A program made the position numbers and the translations under genes. The notes beneath the pieces are model-generated. The model saw only the letters and a program-made list of their open reading frames with translations, made no database searches and was not told the DNA's origin. Shown here one piece after another: positions 1-10,893 of a DNA stretch of 64,000 bases (positions are counted from its first letter, which is position 1; the number at the start of each line of letters is the position of its first letter). Where the stretch lies: contig CM056376.1 of the NCBI GenBank assembly GCA_029718625.1, positions 116,450,263-116,514,262 on the forward strand. The letters are read 5' to 3'. The DNA is from Synaphobranchus kaupii (lineage: Eukaryota; Chordata; Actinopteri; Anguilliformes; Synaphobranchidae).

Positions 1-880
1 TTTTATTACACCCAGTAAGTAATGTATGAGGGACTGAGATAAAAAGAAACATTTTGCTGTTTCAAGATCAGCATTGTTTTACACGCACCATAGGGCACTG
101 AGACAGGAAGAAACATTTGGCTGTTCTGAGATCAGCATTGTTTTACACGTGCCATAGGGCACTGAGACAGGAAGAAACATTTGGCTGTTCTGAGATCAGC
201 ATTGTTTTACACGCGTCATAGGGCACTGAAATAGGAAGAAACATTTGGCTGTTCTGAGATCAGCATTGCTTTACATGCGTCATAGGGCACTGAGACAGGA
301 AGAAACATTTGGCTGTTCTGAGATCAGCATTGTTTTACACATGCCATAGGGCACTGAGACAGGAAGAAACATTTGGCTGTTCTGAGATCAACATTGTTTT
401 ACACGCGTCATAGGGCACTGAGACAGGAAGAAACATTTGGCTGTTCTGAGATCTGCATTCTTTTACACACGCCATAGGGCACTGAGACAGGAAGAAACAT
501 TTGGCTGTTCTGAGATCAGCATTGTTTTACACACGCCATAGGGCACTGAGACAGGAAGAAACATTTGGCTGTTCTGAGATCAGCATTGTTTTACATGCGC
601 CATAGGGCACTGAGACAGGAAGAAACATTTGGCTGTTCTGAGATCAGCATTGTTTTACATGCGTCATAGGGCACTGAGACAGGAAGAAACATTTGGCTGT
701 TCTGAGATCTGCATTCTTTTACACACGCCATAGGGCACCGAGACAGGAAGAAACATTTGGCTGTTCTGAGATCAGCATTGTTTTACATGCGTCATAGGGC
801 ACTGAGACAGGAAGAAACATTTGGCTGTTCTGAGATCTGCATTCTTTTACACACACTGTTAAGTAAAGCATGACGGACTG
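1..880. repeat. 64-bp minisatellite, about 13 copies
   Basis: A tandem array with an exact 64-bp period; the anchor GGGCACTGAG recurs at 93, 157, 221, 285, 349, 413, 477, 541, 605, 669, 733 and 797. Copies are nearly identical apart from a short ACAYGYGYC segment. Both edges (about 1-90 and 850-890) are diverged and share the sequence GTAA..ATG..GGACTGAGA, so the array expanded inside an older unit. The left edge may continue outside the window. Confidence 0.97.
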
Positions 881-1269
881 AGACATGTATCAAACATATT
901 GGTCTGTGATGTGATGTAAAAATAGTGCAGAATTGATAACATTTAAACAGTTTTTCATCCACACCCTTTCAACACTCCCCCTAGAGTTGAGGTTGAAAAG
1001 CAACACTGAAAAATGTCATTCAAAATGCAAGGAAAAAATAGATTTTTGAAAATAGATTTTATCGAAAATGTATCGCACATATAGTAAACTGCTTCTTCAA
1101 CACAGGATATGCAAAAATGTCAGCCCATGAAAGTGGCTACTGATATGACTAAATTCCCTTAGATTTAACAAAGTAAACTACCTGCAGTTTGCTTAACTCA
1201 AGAAAAAAAGCTGCAGGCATCCCGTAACTTACTTCATATTTATGGAAGAGGTTATGAATATGTGAATGA
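881..1269. other. AT-rich spacer
   Basis: No gene, RNA or clear repeat is visible here. Two near-identical copies of AAAATAGATTTT around 1036-1060 are the only internal structure. Confidence 0.5.
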
Positions 1270-1440
1270 TGTTCCCACCTTCTCCAATTCAGTTGATGTG
1301 TGGTAATGATTCTTATGCAAAATGGCTGCTGTGCCTCACCCAGATTTGGTGCTACACACTGATAGTGGTTGAGGTGAGCCCCCCCTCCCCTTTCATTCAC
1401 TGTTGTGTTTTTTGAGATCCGGAGACTAGAGGTGCAACTT
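1270..1440 (+). mobile_element. SINE/retroposon 3' fragment, same family as 17.1 kb
   Basis: The segment AAAATGGCTGC..TCACCCAGAT..GGTGCTAC followed by a GAGGTGAG stretch matches the 3' part of the 5S-derived SINE at about 17.06-17.16 kb, with the same order and spacing of motifs. Only the body/tail is present, with no 5S head. It is a short, old, truncated insertion. The small open frame on the opposite strand here is a by-product. Confidence 0.6.
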
Positions 1441-1955
1441 ATTTCTTATAATAAAAAATACATAATATAAAAAATGGATATCCAAATCACTTTGGATATC
1501 AGGTGCCGACACTGCATCGTTTCCTGCCACCTATGTACTCATGCTCCCAAACAGGCCAGGAGTGCTCTGCTTTGGGTTAAACAAAATTCATATGTGCATT
1601 CAGTTACCATAGTTACCAACCTCCTCCTGATATTTTTCCGTAATATAATGCTATTTTCTATGTAATATCATGCTATATTTTGCCAGTATTAAACAGAATA
1701 ATATTTAAATAATGTAAGTAAACAAAAAGTTATATTAGCAATCGTATCAAACCTTGAGAAGCCAGAAAATGTGCTTGTGTGGAAATGCTTCTAGACGGGA
1801 CTGGGAACAGCTTACATGTTCCTCTTGCCCTACTTTTGTTACTCAACTGGGTGGCCATGCCCACCAGGCACTGGAACAGGCCACACCCACCTAATCCTCT
1901 AGAAGGCCAGACTATACCAACCTATTTTCCCTGATGGTGGTTAGAATCAGACCAG
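1441..1955. other. Unremarkable spacer
   Basis: AT-rich sequence, then a moderately GC-rich patch at 1790-1920 with no coding or repeat signature I can name. Confidence 0.4.
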
Positions 1956-2030
1956 GGGCTATTCCACAAAGTAGGATTCCTGAGTTAGCTGGATAACAGT
2001 ACCTCATTTGGAAGGTACTGTATAATGGAC
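1956..2030. mobile_element. DNA-transposon (MITE) end remnant
   Basis: The string AGGGGCTATTCCACAAAGTA followed by GGATTCCTGAGTTAGCTGGATAAC resembles the terminal part of a short nonautonomous DNA element that recurs in many fish genomes. This rests on recalled family resemblance. No matching inverted end is seen nearby, so only one end is left. Confidence 0.4.
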
Positions 2031-3239
2031 ACACATATAACTATTTAAGATACTTTTTGTATTAAATGGTGTGTACTCTTAGGGCATTTTCTATAAAAAG
2101 GCAAGGTAGATGGTAAATTATTTCATGGTCTCTAATTTTTATACTTAACTTTATGAACTTGTAACTGAACTTGTGCATTATTATTGCCATCTATTTTTTT
2201 AAAATTCACAGACCACTGAAAAGGAAAGTCTGCCCATTTCCTAGATACTGTAAAATATAGCAAAATCATCTATATGAAAATGTTATATATGATGATAATG
2301 TTTAGCCAGTACAAAAGCCTGTCTCTGTGGGAAGTGAGAGGAGAGAATGTGGGGTCCAGAGGGGATGTGACCCAGACAAATTGCAAAAATTTCAGCCTGA
2401 ATTCAACCCAACTGCAGAGCACTACCTTGGGGGCCTCCTTCCCCTTTAATACAATAAATCAATCCCATAACAAGCAGAATGGACTTCTCTAATTCACTGA
2501 GCAAACCTTGTGCTCACAAGGGTGACAAAAGGTCTTAATAAAACTGAAAACTACATTTAGGGGTTTTCATGTCGCAGAGGCTTTTCTGAGATAGTGGTAA
2601 TAGTTTTCATAATTGAATATCATAAGACATTTATAAAGTGGTATTTTTTACACAGTAACACTCTATCTTTCAGTGCAGTTACTAATGCCAAATTCTGAGT
2701 AGCATATATACATATTTCAAAACATGATTTTACAAGGCCTTGACTTACAAATTTCTCAAATCACATATTGAAAACTGCGCTATGTTGTACTGTTATGTTA
2801 TTTACATTCTACAACAGTGCATTTCATCACCCTGTGAGTTTTCTCAATCTTGCATCTATGTCCTCCTTCTTAATAACAAATTTACTATTCATGTTGACTA
2901 AATATTAAGTATATTTCTTTGATATTTAATGCATTCATTTTATAACCAAGTTATTGTACTGTAATCTAATGAATTACCAATCATGCATTCACAAATTAAC
3001 CACAGACCAGGGTACATATATAATTCCGATGAGTTTAAGAATTATATTTTCGATGAAGATGTGTTTTTTCCCCTTTGTGATTGTTCCAAAGAGCAGGTGC
3101 ACAGTTTATGATGCACACTTTGATCAGTATTTATTAGCTTTTCTGGCAAGGCCACATCACGGCGAGAGCAGCTTCATAATGAACGCCAGGCAATGAATTC
3201 AAAGCTCAATCAACAAACCTATGCATACTCTACCATGTG
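2031..3239. other. AT-rich spacer
   Basis: About 1.2 kb without a supported gene. Open frames are short and have no recognisable domains. No tandem repeat or transposon end was seen. Confidence 0.5.
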
Positions 3240-3960
3240 TGAGAATTAGGCTGGCCTCCTTAGCCTCAGGATCAGAACCTGGCCCAGTACCAGCTCAACT
3301 CATGTTTGGAGCTACGCCCCCACCCGTCTGGTGGAATCTGCCTCTGAGCCAATCAGCACCCTTCCCCGTGCCCTCCCAATTAATTAATTTAAATTGACCA
3401 TTAAGTCAGCAGGGAGCTTTTGATTGATATTTTCAATATCAGCCCCTCTCCAGCAGACCTGTCGGACACCTGCAAAATGTATGATAATGTCCGATGTGCA
3501 TGGAGGGGGTCCCAGGGAATAGGCAAAGACCCCCCCACCCCCCTCCTGTTCCTTCGGCTCGGAGCTTGACTGAGTTATGGCCAGAGACTCTGCCTCTCTG
3601 TTGGGTGCGGTGTAATTTGAATACAGATTAGCTGCCCCCACTGTTCCAGTGCGTTGGCATTACCATTACGGGGGACAGTCATTTGACTGATGAACATGCA
3701 GGTTATCACAAGGTCATCACCTTCAGCGCACTGGGGAAACGCGGGCCTGGCCGACCCACTTTTGGAAGCAGAGCCAGGGGAACCTTTCGATAGCATAATT
3801 AGTGTCTTTAATTAAGAGGCCAGCCGGCTGATTGAATAAATCCCCTCCTAATTAAGCAGCCGATATTCACCGCCGATCCCGTCCGTGTTGTTTTTTTCCC
3901 CCACTCTCCTCTCCTAGTTCCCTTTAAACTGTTTAATCTGTTTATGAGTACCAAAATTCA
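3240..3960. promoter_or_regulatory. Candidate cis-regulatory (conserved noncoding-like) block
   Basis: High-complexity, transposon-free sequence with clustered homeodomain-core motifs: TAATTA at 3381-3386, 3796-3801, 3809-3814 and 3849-3854, plus a CCAAT motif near 3349 and retained CpGs (for example around 3870-3890). The overlapping short minus-strand frames (3384-3796) have no recognisable domain and look incidental. Enhancer function is inference; cross-species conservation cannot be judged from this sequence. Confidence 0.4.
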
Positions 3961-5560
3961 TAATGGGAGGTGGGAAGGGGGCGGGACTTGAAAAGGACAA
4001 GAAGCCAAATGTTTCCTCACTTCCCATCTATGACTCGTGCCTGTGAGGTCACAGGCATGTGCACAGGACATGGAATGGCATTCTTTTGTAAAGGCCCACT
4101 CAGTAATTTTTGTTGCTAAAAAAATGCTAATCACTTACAATGAGCAAAAAGACGAAGCTATGGTACTACAGTATAGAATTATTATTTAAATTATAACGAT
4201 AAAGATCCTCTTGAAACGCACTTCAAAATAAAACATGAGTATTTAAAATAAGTGTCGGGCCGACACTACTTCCTTGCTCATCTTCTGTCTTCCGCATTTC
4301 ATTCTAATTCTTTGTTTTTAACATCACATTTTTTTTGTAGTCCTTGCGCAGCTCATCACCATGGAAACAAACTTCACTCACTTTTCATTTTTACACTCGT
4401 CAGTGAAGAATAGTTAGCTAACATTTTGGAAATGGTTTTGTCGTATTGTTTGTGGTTGGTTACAGTAAAAAAATCTAGAGAACCATGATCAACCAAGGTA
4501 ATTAGTTGAGATGCATGTAATTTTGGTAATTTGGAGTAAGGTCACAAATATGTGATTAGAATGTTCTTAACTGAACATTCTAATGCTTATGTAACAATCA
4601 CTACTAAAAGCAATGAAGTTCACTGATTTAGAATTTTGAAGAAAAAAAACCTACTCCTCAAAGGGTTAAGGCCATATTTGAATGGGGTTACATTGAAAGA
4701 ACAGAGGTTATTTACTCTGGGAGTCCATAATCCCCCCACCCCACCCCCCAGGATAGGATAATGTACGTCCAGAAAAATCAGAGTGACAAAGTGACAAGGT
4801 GTCAGGCGAAGGACTTTCCTGGACATTTATTTCAATCATGCCTTTATTTTCTTAAGTAGCCTGAAGCTGTCCCATCTGGGTAATCGTCTTTCCTGTTTAA
4901 GGGGCTGTCAGTGCTAGGGGCACTCTTCGGGAAATCAAACTGCAATGCCCACAATCCCTTCTGCTCCCTCTCCTTCTATGTTTCTACACTTCTTGATACC
5001 TCAGCTTAATATCTTTTGAAGTATGAAACAATTTTGTGTATGGCAGCTTTGTTTCACTGTGCACTTAAAACAGTGTCACTGCTGTATTGCGTGTGCAGTC
5101 TGCAGCCCATCACAGCTGGTGGACTGCTGAGCACAGAAAAAAGCGGCAGGCTAGCTCACTTGTTTTGGGGACTGTGTGAACTAGTGCACAACCCACAAAA
5201 TTGATGTTGAACGTTGGGACAGGCCTTATATATTATAACAGGGCAGCAAGTATGATTAGGAATTCCAAATTAGGACAAAAAAGGATTTAAAAAATATTTG
5301 CCCTGATCAATGGGGTGGTTTGGATTACACCACATTTGTAATTCTACCCCTCTGATACCTACTGCTCCACACACTGTGCTCTGCACCCCCTCTTTACCCT
5401 GCCCATGGGGCTCACTATTCCACCCACCTTATTGTCCTCACTCTAGTTCCACTCTGCCCCCTACAGGAATATTGTTTAACCCAAACCATTTTAGGAACTT
5501 TATACTTAAAAATATATTGCAATATTTTACTCCTATATTTCTCTGAATATGATTATGACA
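3961..5560. other. Spacer with two perfect inverted repeats
   Basis: No gene supported. Two hairpin-capable sites stand out: 4251-4267 (8-bp arms around one base, AGTGTCGG/CCGACACT) and 4555-4584 (12-bp arms ATTAGAATGTTC/GAACATTCTAAT with a 6-nt loop). The remainder is ordinary AT-rich DNA with a C-rich patch at 4734-4750. Confidence 0.6.
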
Positions 5561-5599
5561 GTGCATGTGGTGGTGGGGTATATGTTATAACTGTCTTGA

Positions 5600-5677
5600 G
5601 GGTGTGTACCTTTCTGTGAATCTGTGTGATGTGGTGTGTGTATGTGATTGTATCTGCATGTGTGTGTTTGCGTGTAC

Positions 5678-5717
<40 letters not shown>

Positions 5718-5965
5718 AAGAGAGAGAGCAGAAGTGTGTATCCATATATGCTTGTTGTGTTTGGGTGTATGACCGTGTAAGCGTATGTGTTTGAGTGCAA
5801 GTGGTGTAGTAGTGGTGTCATTTGTGTGTTTGTCTGAGCGTACATTATTTCTGTGTATGAATTCACGAGTGAGCCTGTGTGTGCGTGAGTCTGTGTGGTG
5901 GTTGTGCTTTGTCTGAGTGTGTTTGCGTGTATGAGCGCGTGAGTGCGTGTGACTGTAATCGATGT
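5600..5965. repeat. TG-rich low complexity with (TG)n-(GA)n core
   Basis: A degenerate TG-rich tract of about 360 bp with a clean (TG)n core at about 5678-5702 running directly into (GA)n at 5702-5729. The 137- and 201-codon open frames on the minus strand are Thr/His/Ser-rich readings of this tract, not genes. Confidence 0.95.
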
Positions 5966-6808
5966 GTGCTTGGCGACCTGGCTGGATGAGTCCTCCATTA
6001 CTACCCAAAGAACTATGGCAGGGATATCTTTCAGAATCTTTGTGACATTTTATTGCGTGCAGCTCCTCTCCTGACTTGTGTGATCTTTTAATCCCCTGTG
6101 CTGTAGTCCCCACAGTCTCACCGAGCTCCCCTCCATACCCTGCCGCCCCAGCCACCACTTCTGTTCATACAATTATCTGGGGTCCTCATCACCCCAATAT
6201 TAAGCATTGGTGGATGGCAACATGTTTGTTTGTTGTATTTTCCTGTTTTTCTTATTACATTATATCAAAATCTATGTGACGGCCCACCACATAAACTGCT
6301 TTACTTGTGTAGTCTTGCCTTTTGAGTAACATTACCTCCTGTGTTTGTCTCCCACCCCCTCCCCCAAATAAAAAAGCTCATTAAAATATCTGAGCAGTGA
6401 CAATCTGGGCATCTTTGGCGGGACTTTATCTTTTCGATACCCTCTCTATCCTCTTCACCTGCAGATAACAACGTGTTATCTACTCTAAAATCCACCCCAC
6501 ATAATTAAAACAGAAATGATCAACTGATAGGTTTAAAAATGCACCTCCTTCAGGTGTCTGTCCTTTGGTGATGGAGAACTGAGGTGTCTCTGAGTGTCAG
6601 TCAGTCAGTCAAGCTGTCCATCTGCCCGTACCCACCTCGGCCCCGGAATAGCAGTACATTCCTTTATTAAAATAAAATAAGAAAAAAAGTGTCGTTGTGG
6701 AGTGGGCTGAAAGATCATGTAATCACGTCCGCACAGGTATGATTGGGGGCAGTCTGTCAAGGATCCCCACCCCCTATTTTCTATAAGCAACATGTGGTAT
6801 ACAATATA

Positions 6809-7308
6809 CACGATATGGCCAAAAGTATATGGACACCTGCTCGTCCAACATCTCATTCCAAAATCATGGGCATTAATATGGAGCTGGTCCCCCTTTGCTG
6901 CAATAACAGCCTCCACTCTTCTGAGAAGGCTTTCCACTAGATGTTTGGTCATTGCTACTGGGATGTACTTCCATTCAGCCAGAAGAGCATTAGTGAGGAT
7001 GGGCACTGATGGTGGGCAATTAGGCCTGGCTCACAGTTGGCTTTCCAATTGATCCCAAAGGTGTTCTATGGGATTGAGGTCAGGGCTCTGTGCAGGACAG
7101 TCAAACAAACCATTTCTGTATGGAGGGCATTGCTATGCTGAAACAGGAAAGGGCCTTCCCCAAACTATTGCCACAAAGTTGGTAGCCCAGAATGACATTG
7201 TATGCTGTAGCATTAAGACTTGTCTTCACTGGAACCTAGGGGCCTAGCCCAAACCATGAAAGGCAGCCCCAGACCTAGGGGTGTCCGAATACTTTTGGCC
7301 ATGTTGTG
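6809..7308 (-). mobile_element. Internally deleted Tc1-like transposon (500 bp)
   Basis: Terminal inverted repeats: the left end CACGATATGGCCAAAAGTAT and the reverse complement of the right end share about 27 of 31 bases. The element is flanked by TA at 6807-6808 and 7309-7310, the Tc1/mariner target duplication. Read on the minus strand, the interior encodes transposase C-terminal pieces: a WGCLSWFGLG-like segment, then [16 protein letters not shown] (the catalytic Glu region), then a degenerate C-terminus with LLRRVEAVIAAKG. The N-terminal DNA-binding half and first catalytic Asp are missing and the frame is broken, so the copy is nonautonomous and inert. Confidence 0.93.
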
Positions 7309-7311
7309 TAT

Positions 7312-8030
7312 AAGTGAGTGTCACTGAATGTTCTATGAGTGAGTGTCATGGGGCTCCTGTGTGCATGTAACATAATTATAAATATAGAAAAAATTTGTTT
7401 TGGTCTGCAACTTTGAAACCCTTGGGTTTCAAACTGTTTATTGAACCAAAATACACTGCAGCATTTGTTAACAAAACCATTTTAGTATATACCCATGTTC
7501 CAAGGATCTTCAACCCCTTTTTGCTCAGCTATAAATATGATTCGCTGTTTTGGCACAGCCACAAAGTTAGTTTATTCTTACTAATTTCAGGTAAAAAAGT
7601 ATACTTTTTAACTGCAGTGTGCAAAACGCTGACTCCTCCGTAAGGCCTGGATATTGCCGGACCCAACACCTGTTTCTGGTCTCCTGTTTCCCTGTAGAGC
7701 CTTTTCATCTCTAATGAATAAGTTCCCAGCTCAGTACAACTTTCATCAAACTACAAACTGTATAGCCTGTATCCCCTTTGGACACATTCTTGTTAGTGCA
7801 ATGCAATGACCACATCAGCAAAGATGTCTGGAAACACATATTGAAATCATATATTTTTAACAGATTGCCCCGAATGGTATTCATGAGTAGGGTTGTGTTT
7901 CAGATGTCACACGTATTTGGTTTCCAGCAGGTTATTTACCAGCCGATTGGATCTGAATTTTAAAAAAAGGTGCATACTAAATAAAGCCATGGAAAAGCCA
8001 TGCACATCCTTAAAGATGTTCTTTTTTTTG
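7312..8030. other. AT-rich spacer
   Basis: About 720 bp with only short, domain-free open frames. No repeat identified. Confidence 0.4.
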
Positions 8031-8088
8031 CTATAATTTATTAATTTAGAAGATTCACTTATACAGAGCAACTCATATGGTAATCAAG
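8030..8088 (-). mobile_element. SINE tail remnant
   Basis: The sequence AATTTAGAAGATTCACTTAT followed by ACAGAGCAACTCATATGGTA is a decayed reverse complement of the tRNA-SINE tail seen intact at 36794-36829. Only the 3' tail survives. Confidence 0.5.
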
Positions 8089-10490
8089 GCTTGACAAACA
8101 AAGTACATATCATAAAAGCTGGGGCAAAATGGTATGTGCACGTAAAAGATGTCTCCCATAACCATCATGGAAATGTTGTACGTTATGCTATCACCATCAC
8201 AGCTTTAAACATAATAGTCAAACAATCCACACAAACATAAGTAAGTAAGCATTCAGGAAGAGCCAGAAACATGCTAATTTGTGGCAAATAATTCTGCACA
8301 TCTATTCAATAAACAATATTCAGCTGTGGAATACTGCGGGGTGTTCTCTTCTGTTAGTCTCTGATGAACACTGTCAATGTTCTTGGTGCATTAATTGCTG
8401 TAAAATGTAACTTTCTTATTACGACAGCATCTCAACAATCAAAGGTAAAACTAAAAGAAAGTGTGTGAAAGTAAGGCGTCCTCTTCGACAATTATACCTG
8501 CTGCTCGTTTACACAAACACTGCAAACTCGGCACAAGAGGGATGTTACTTAATGTTATGAAGTTATGAATTCATAAGTGCACATATGAAGATGGAAAGAC
8601 CTTGCTCTGTGTTTTAAAGAGTTATGTTCTGTTTATTGCATGCTGTAAAATGCACAGCTGATTTATGTTACAGCCTGCCCGTCGCATTGAAAATCTCATT
8701 TCAATCACAAATGGCAGAACTTGATTTAAGAATTCGTTCTTTAATGGGCTTGCTGTGTTCAAATTTAAACTCATTCAATTCATCAGCCAAATACTCAATA
8801 CGGCCTGTCTGGAACTCGGTTAAGCAAACAGAGGCTTTTTAATATAAATTTTCCAAGAGATTTCTTTATTGATTTGGTGGTTTAGTGCAAAATGATTTGT
8901 GTGATACATTCCCCTGGATCAATGAAGGCCAAGTCAATAGCTAATATAAAACAATCATCGCACCAAAGATGGAAAAAAGTGTCAATGAACTTTGGCTTAA
9001 CATTGAACTACACTGTATAAGGGGATATGTAGTCATAAAAATCTATTTTGCCCATAATAGGTTTTTTAAATGACCAGCTTCCTGGAAAAAACTCTCATTT
9101 TTTAGATTGTACTACAGCAACATGCTTAATGGTTAACTGATAACATCCTCAGCCTTGTTTCATACCCATATTTAAAAGCAGTGTAACCTCAGAACCATTT
9201 ATGTTCTTCTACAGCCATGCAGAACAACATAAATGGTGTTTTCCTTGTATTGTTATACTTACACTAACATATGGTAGATATGGCTGTGATGCCTCTGAAT
9301 CGTTATGTTAAAAAGGACTGCCTTTGTGAAAGAAACAAATGAAAATATAGTGTAGCGCACTGCTTCAGCTGCTTACAGCTGGACAGCTTAGTTACAGCTG
9401 GAAACAGCCGGGGGTGGATATGGGAGGGAAAGGGTGGGATCAGTGAACTCAGAGACAAAATACAGAGGGATCACTGTTCCCATTGAACTCCCAAGTGCAA
9501 TTTGTTTTTCTCCATCACATTTTGCGGTTGTTGCAGTTTCACGAAGGGAACCAATCACAAACTCTAGTGATCCAAAGGATAGGACTGAATTCTGAATGAT
9601 CAGTGAAAGTGATCATTTATTGGTCCATGGCTTGCCACTTAGAATTTATGACCCGCCTCCACTTGGTATCAAAGTTCCTCGTGCCCGATGGAGCTTGGTG
9701 AGTAAAGAACGAAGCTAGAAGTGTCGCAATCTTTCCAACCATTTAAGTTACTGCTCTCATAAAATTTTAGTAATTGGATTAGAGATGTAAAACAATACGT
9801 GTCAATGTGAACATTCATGGTAAATAACATAGCATACTCTGTTCGTGCAATGTATAAAACCATTTTAAAGTAGTGATCGAAAACTTTAAGCTTGTTTGCT
9901 ATCACTCTGTAAAAGTACATCTAACCAAATAAAGCACAGAATGACAAGAGAATGTCATATAAGAATGTCAAGTCCTCGGGAATGGAAGCACAGCGTTCTA
10001 TATTAATAGAGACTGATCTTCGTATTACTCAAATACAGATGAGGAAGTATTTCAGATTTGTCTGGTCACATGTCAAAGTTCTAACAAATCACAGGCATGT
10101 TAAAATGCTATTGGATGGTTTTTTGCTCTCTAGTAACTCTAGTAACCTTTCCTCTACTTTTCTCCATTGAGTTTCAAGACGTAGTTATGAAATAAAATAT
10201 ATTTTCAGTCACTTATTTGGCACTCACAGGGCTCTAATTTGGCATCTACTCGGTTCATCCAACCACACTTTCCCTGGATTTAATTTTCAGATATTTATTG
10301 ACATTTTCCAGGGGACATTAATCTGATTTAAAGCTCCAATTAGGTTCTGTACATGTCAAGTGGGCATTTTAATTCTGACCCCAGTTGTGTTTTTTTTGCC
10401 CTTATAACATCTCTGAGGCATTATTTTTCAGTTTTGGCCACCTCTCACAGATTCAATGTGTGATATTACACTGAATGGAGGTCATATCTT
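8089..10490. other. Spacer, no gene supported
   Basis: Mixed AT-rich DNA. The 8.6-8.85 kb part and the 10.2-10.45 kb part are of higher complexity, with CAATTAG- and TTTAAT-type motifs, but not enough to call an element. A run of AGCTG repeats (CAGCTGCTTACAGCTGGACAGC and related) lies at 9365-9412. Confidence 0.4.
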
Positions 10491-10492
10491 GA

Positions 10493-10893
10493 CCAGTGCA
10501 ACCTAAACCTGGGTCAGAGTCAACATCCAGTGCAACCTAAACCTGGGTCAGAGTCAACATCCAGTGCAACCAAAACCTGGGTCAGAGTCAACGTCCAGTG
10601 CAACCAAAACCTGGGTCAGAGTTAACGTCCAGTGCAACCTAAACCTGGGTCAGAGTCAACATCCAGTGCAACCAAAACCTGGGTCAGAGTCAACGTCCAG
10701 TGCAACCTAAACCTGGGTCAGAGTCAACATCCAGTGCAACCTAAACCTGGGTCAGAGTTAACATCCAGTGCAACCTAAACCTGGGTCAGAGTCAACATCC
10801 AGTGCAACCTAAACCTGGGTCAGAGTCAACGTCCAGTGCAACCAAAACCTGGGTCAGAGTCAACGTCCAGTGCAACGAAAACCTGGGTCAGAG
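10493..10893. repeat. 34-bp minisatellite, 12 copies
   Basis: The unit begins CCAGTGCAACCTAAACCTGG and ends TCAGAGTCAACAT, with an exact 34-bp spacing from 10493 to the last start at 10867. Variation is limited to CTAAACC/CAAAACC and AACAT/AACGT. The last copy is truncated. Confidence 0.97.

Noticed and set aside
1..880. CRISPR-like array
   Set aside because: Repeats are contiguous 64-bp units without unique spacers, and the rest of the window is clearly vertebrate.
5553..6158. 201-codon minus-strand open frame
   Set aside because: It reads a (TG)n/(GA)n low-complexity tract as His/Thr/Ser repeats; overlapping frames on both strands do the same.
6605..7006. 133-codon minus-strand frame as a host gene
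   Set aside because: Its N-terminal half is the C-terminus of the decayed Tc1-like transposase; the rest reads flanking DNA.
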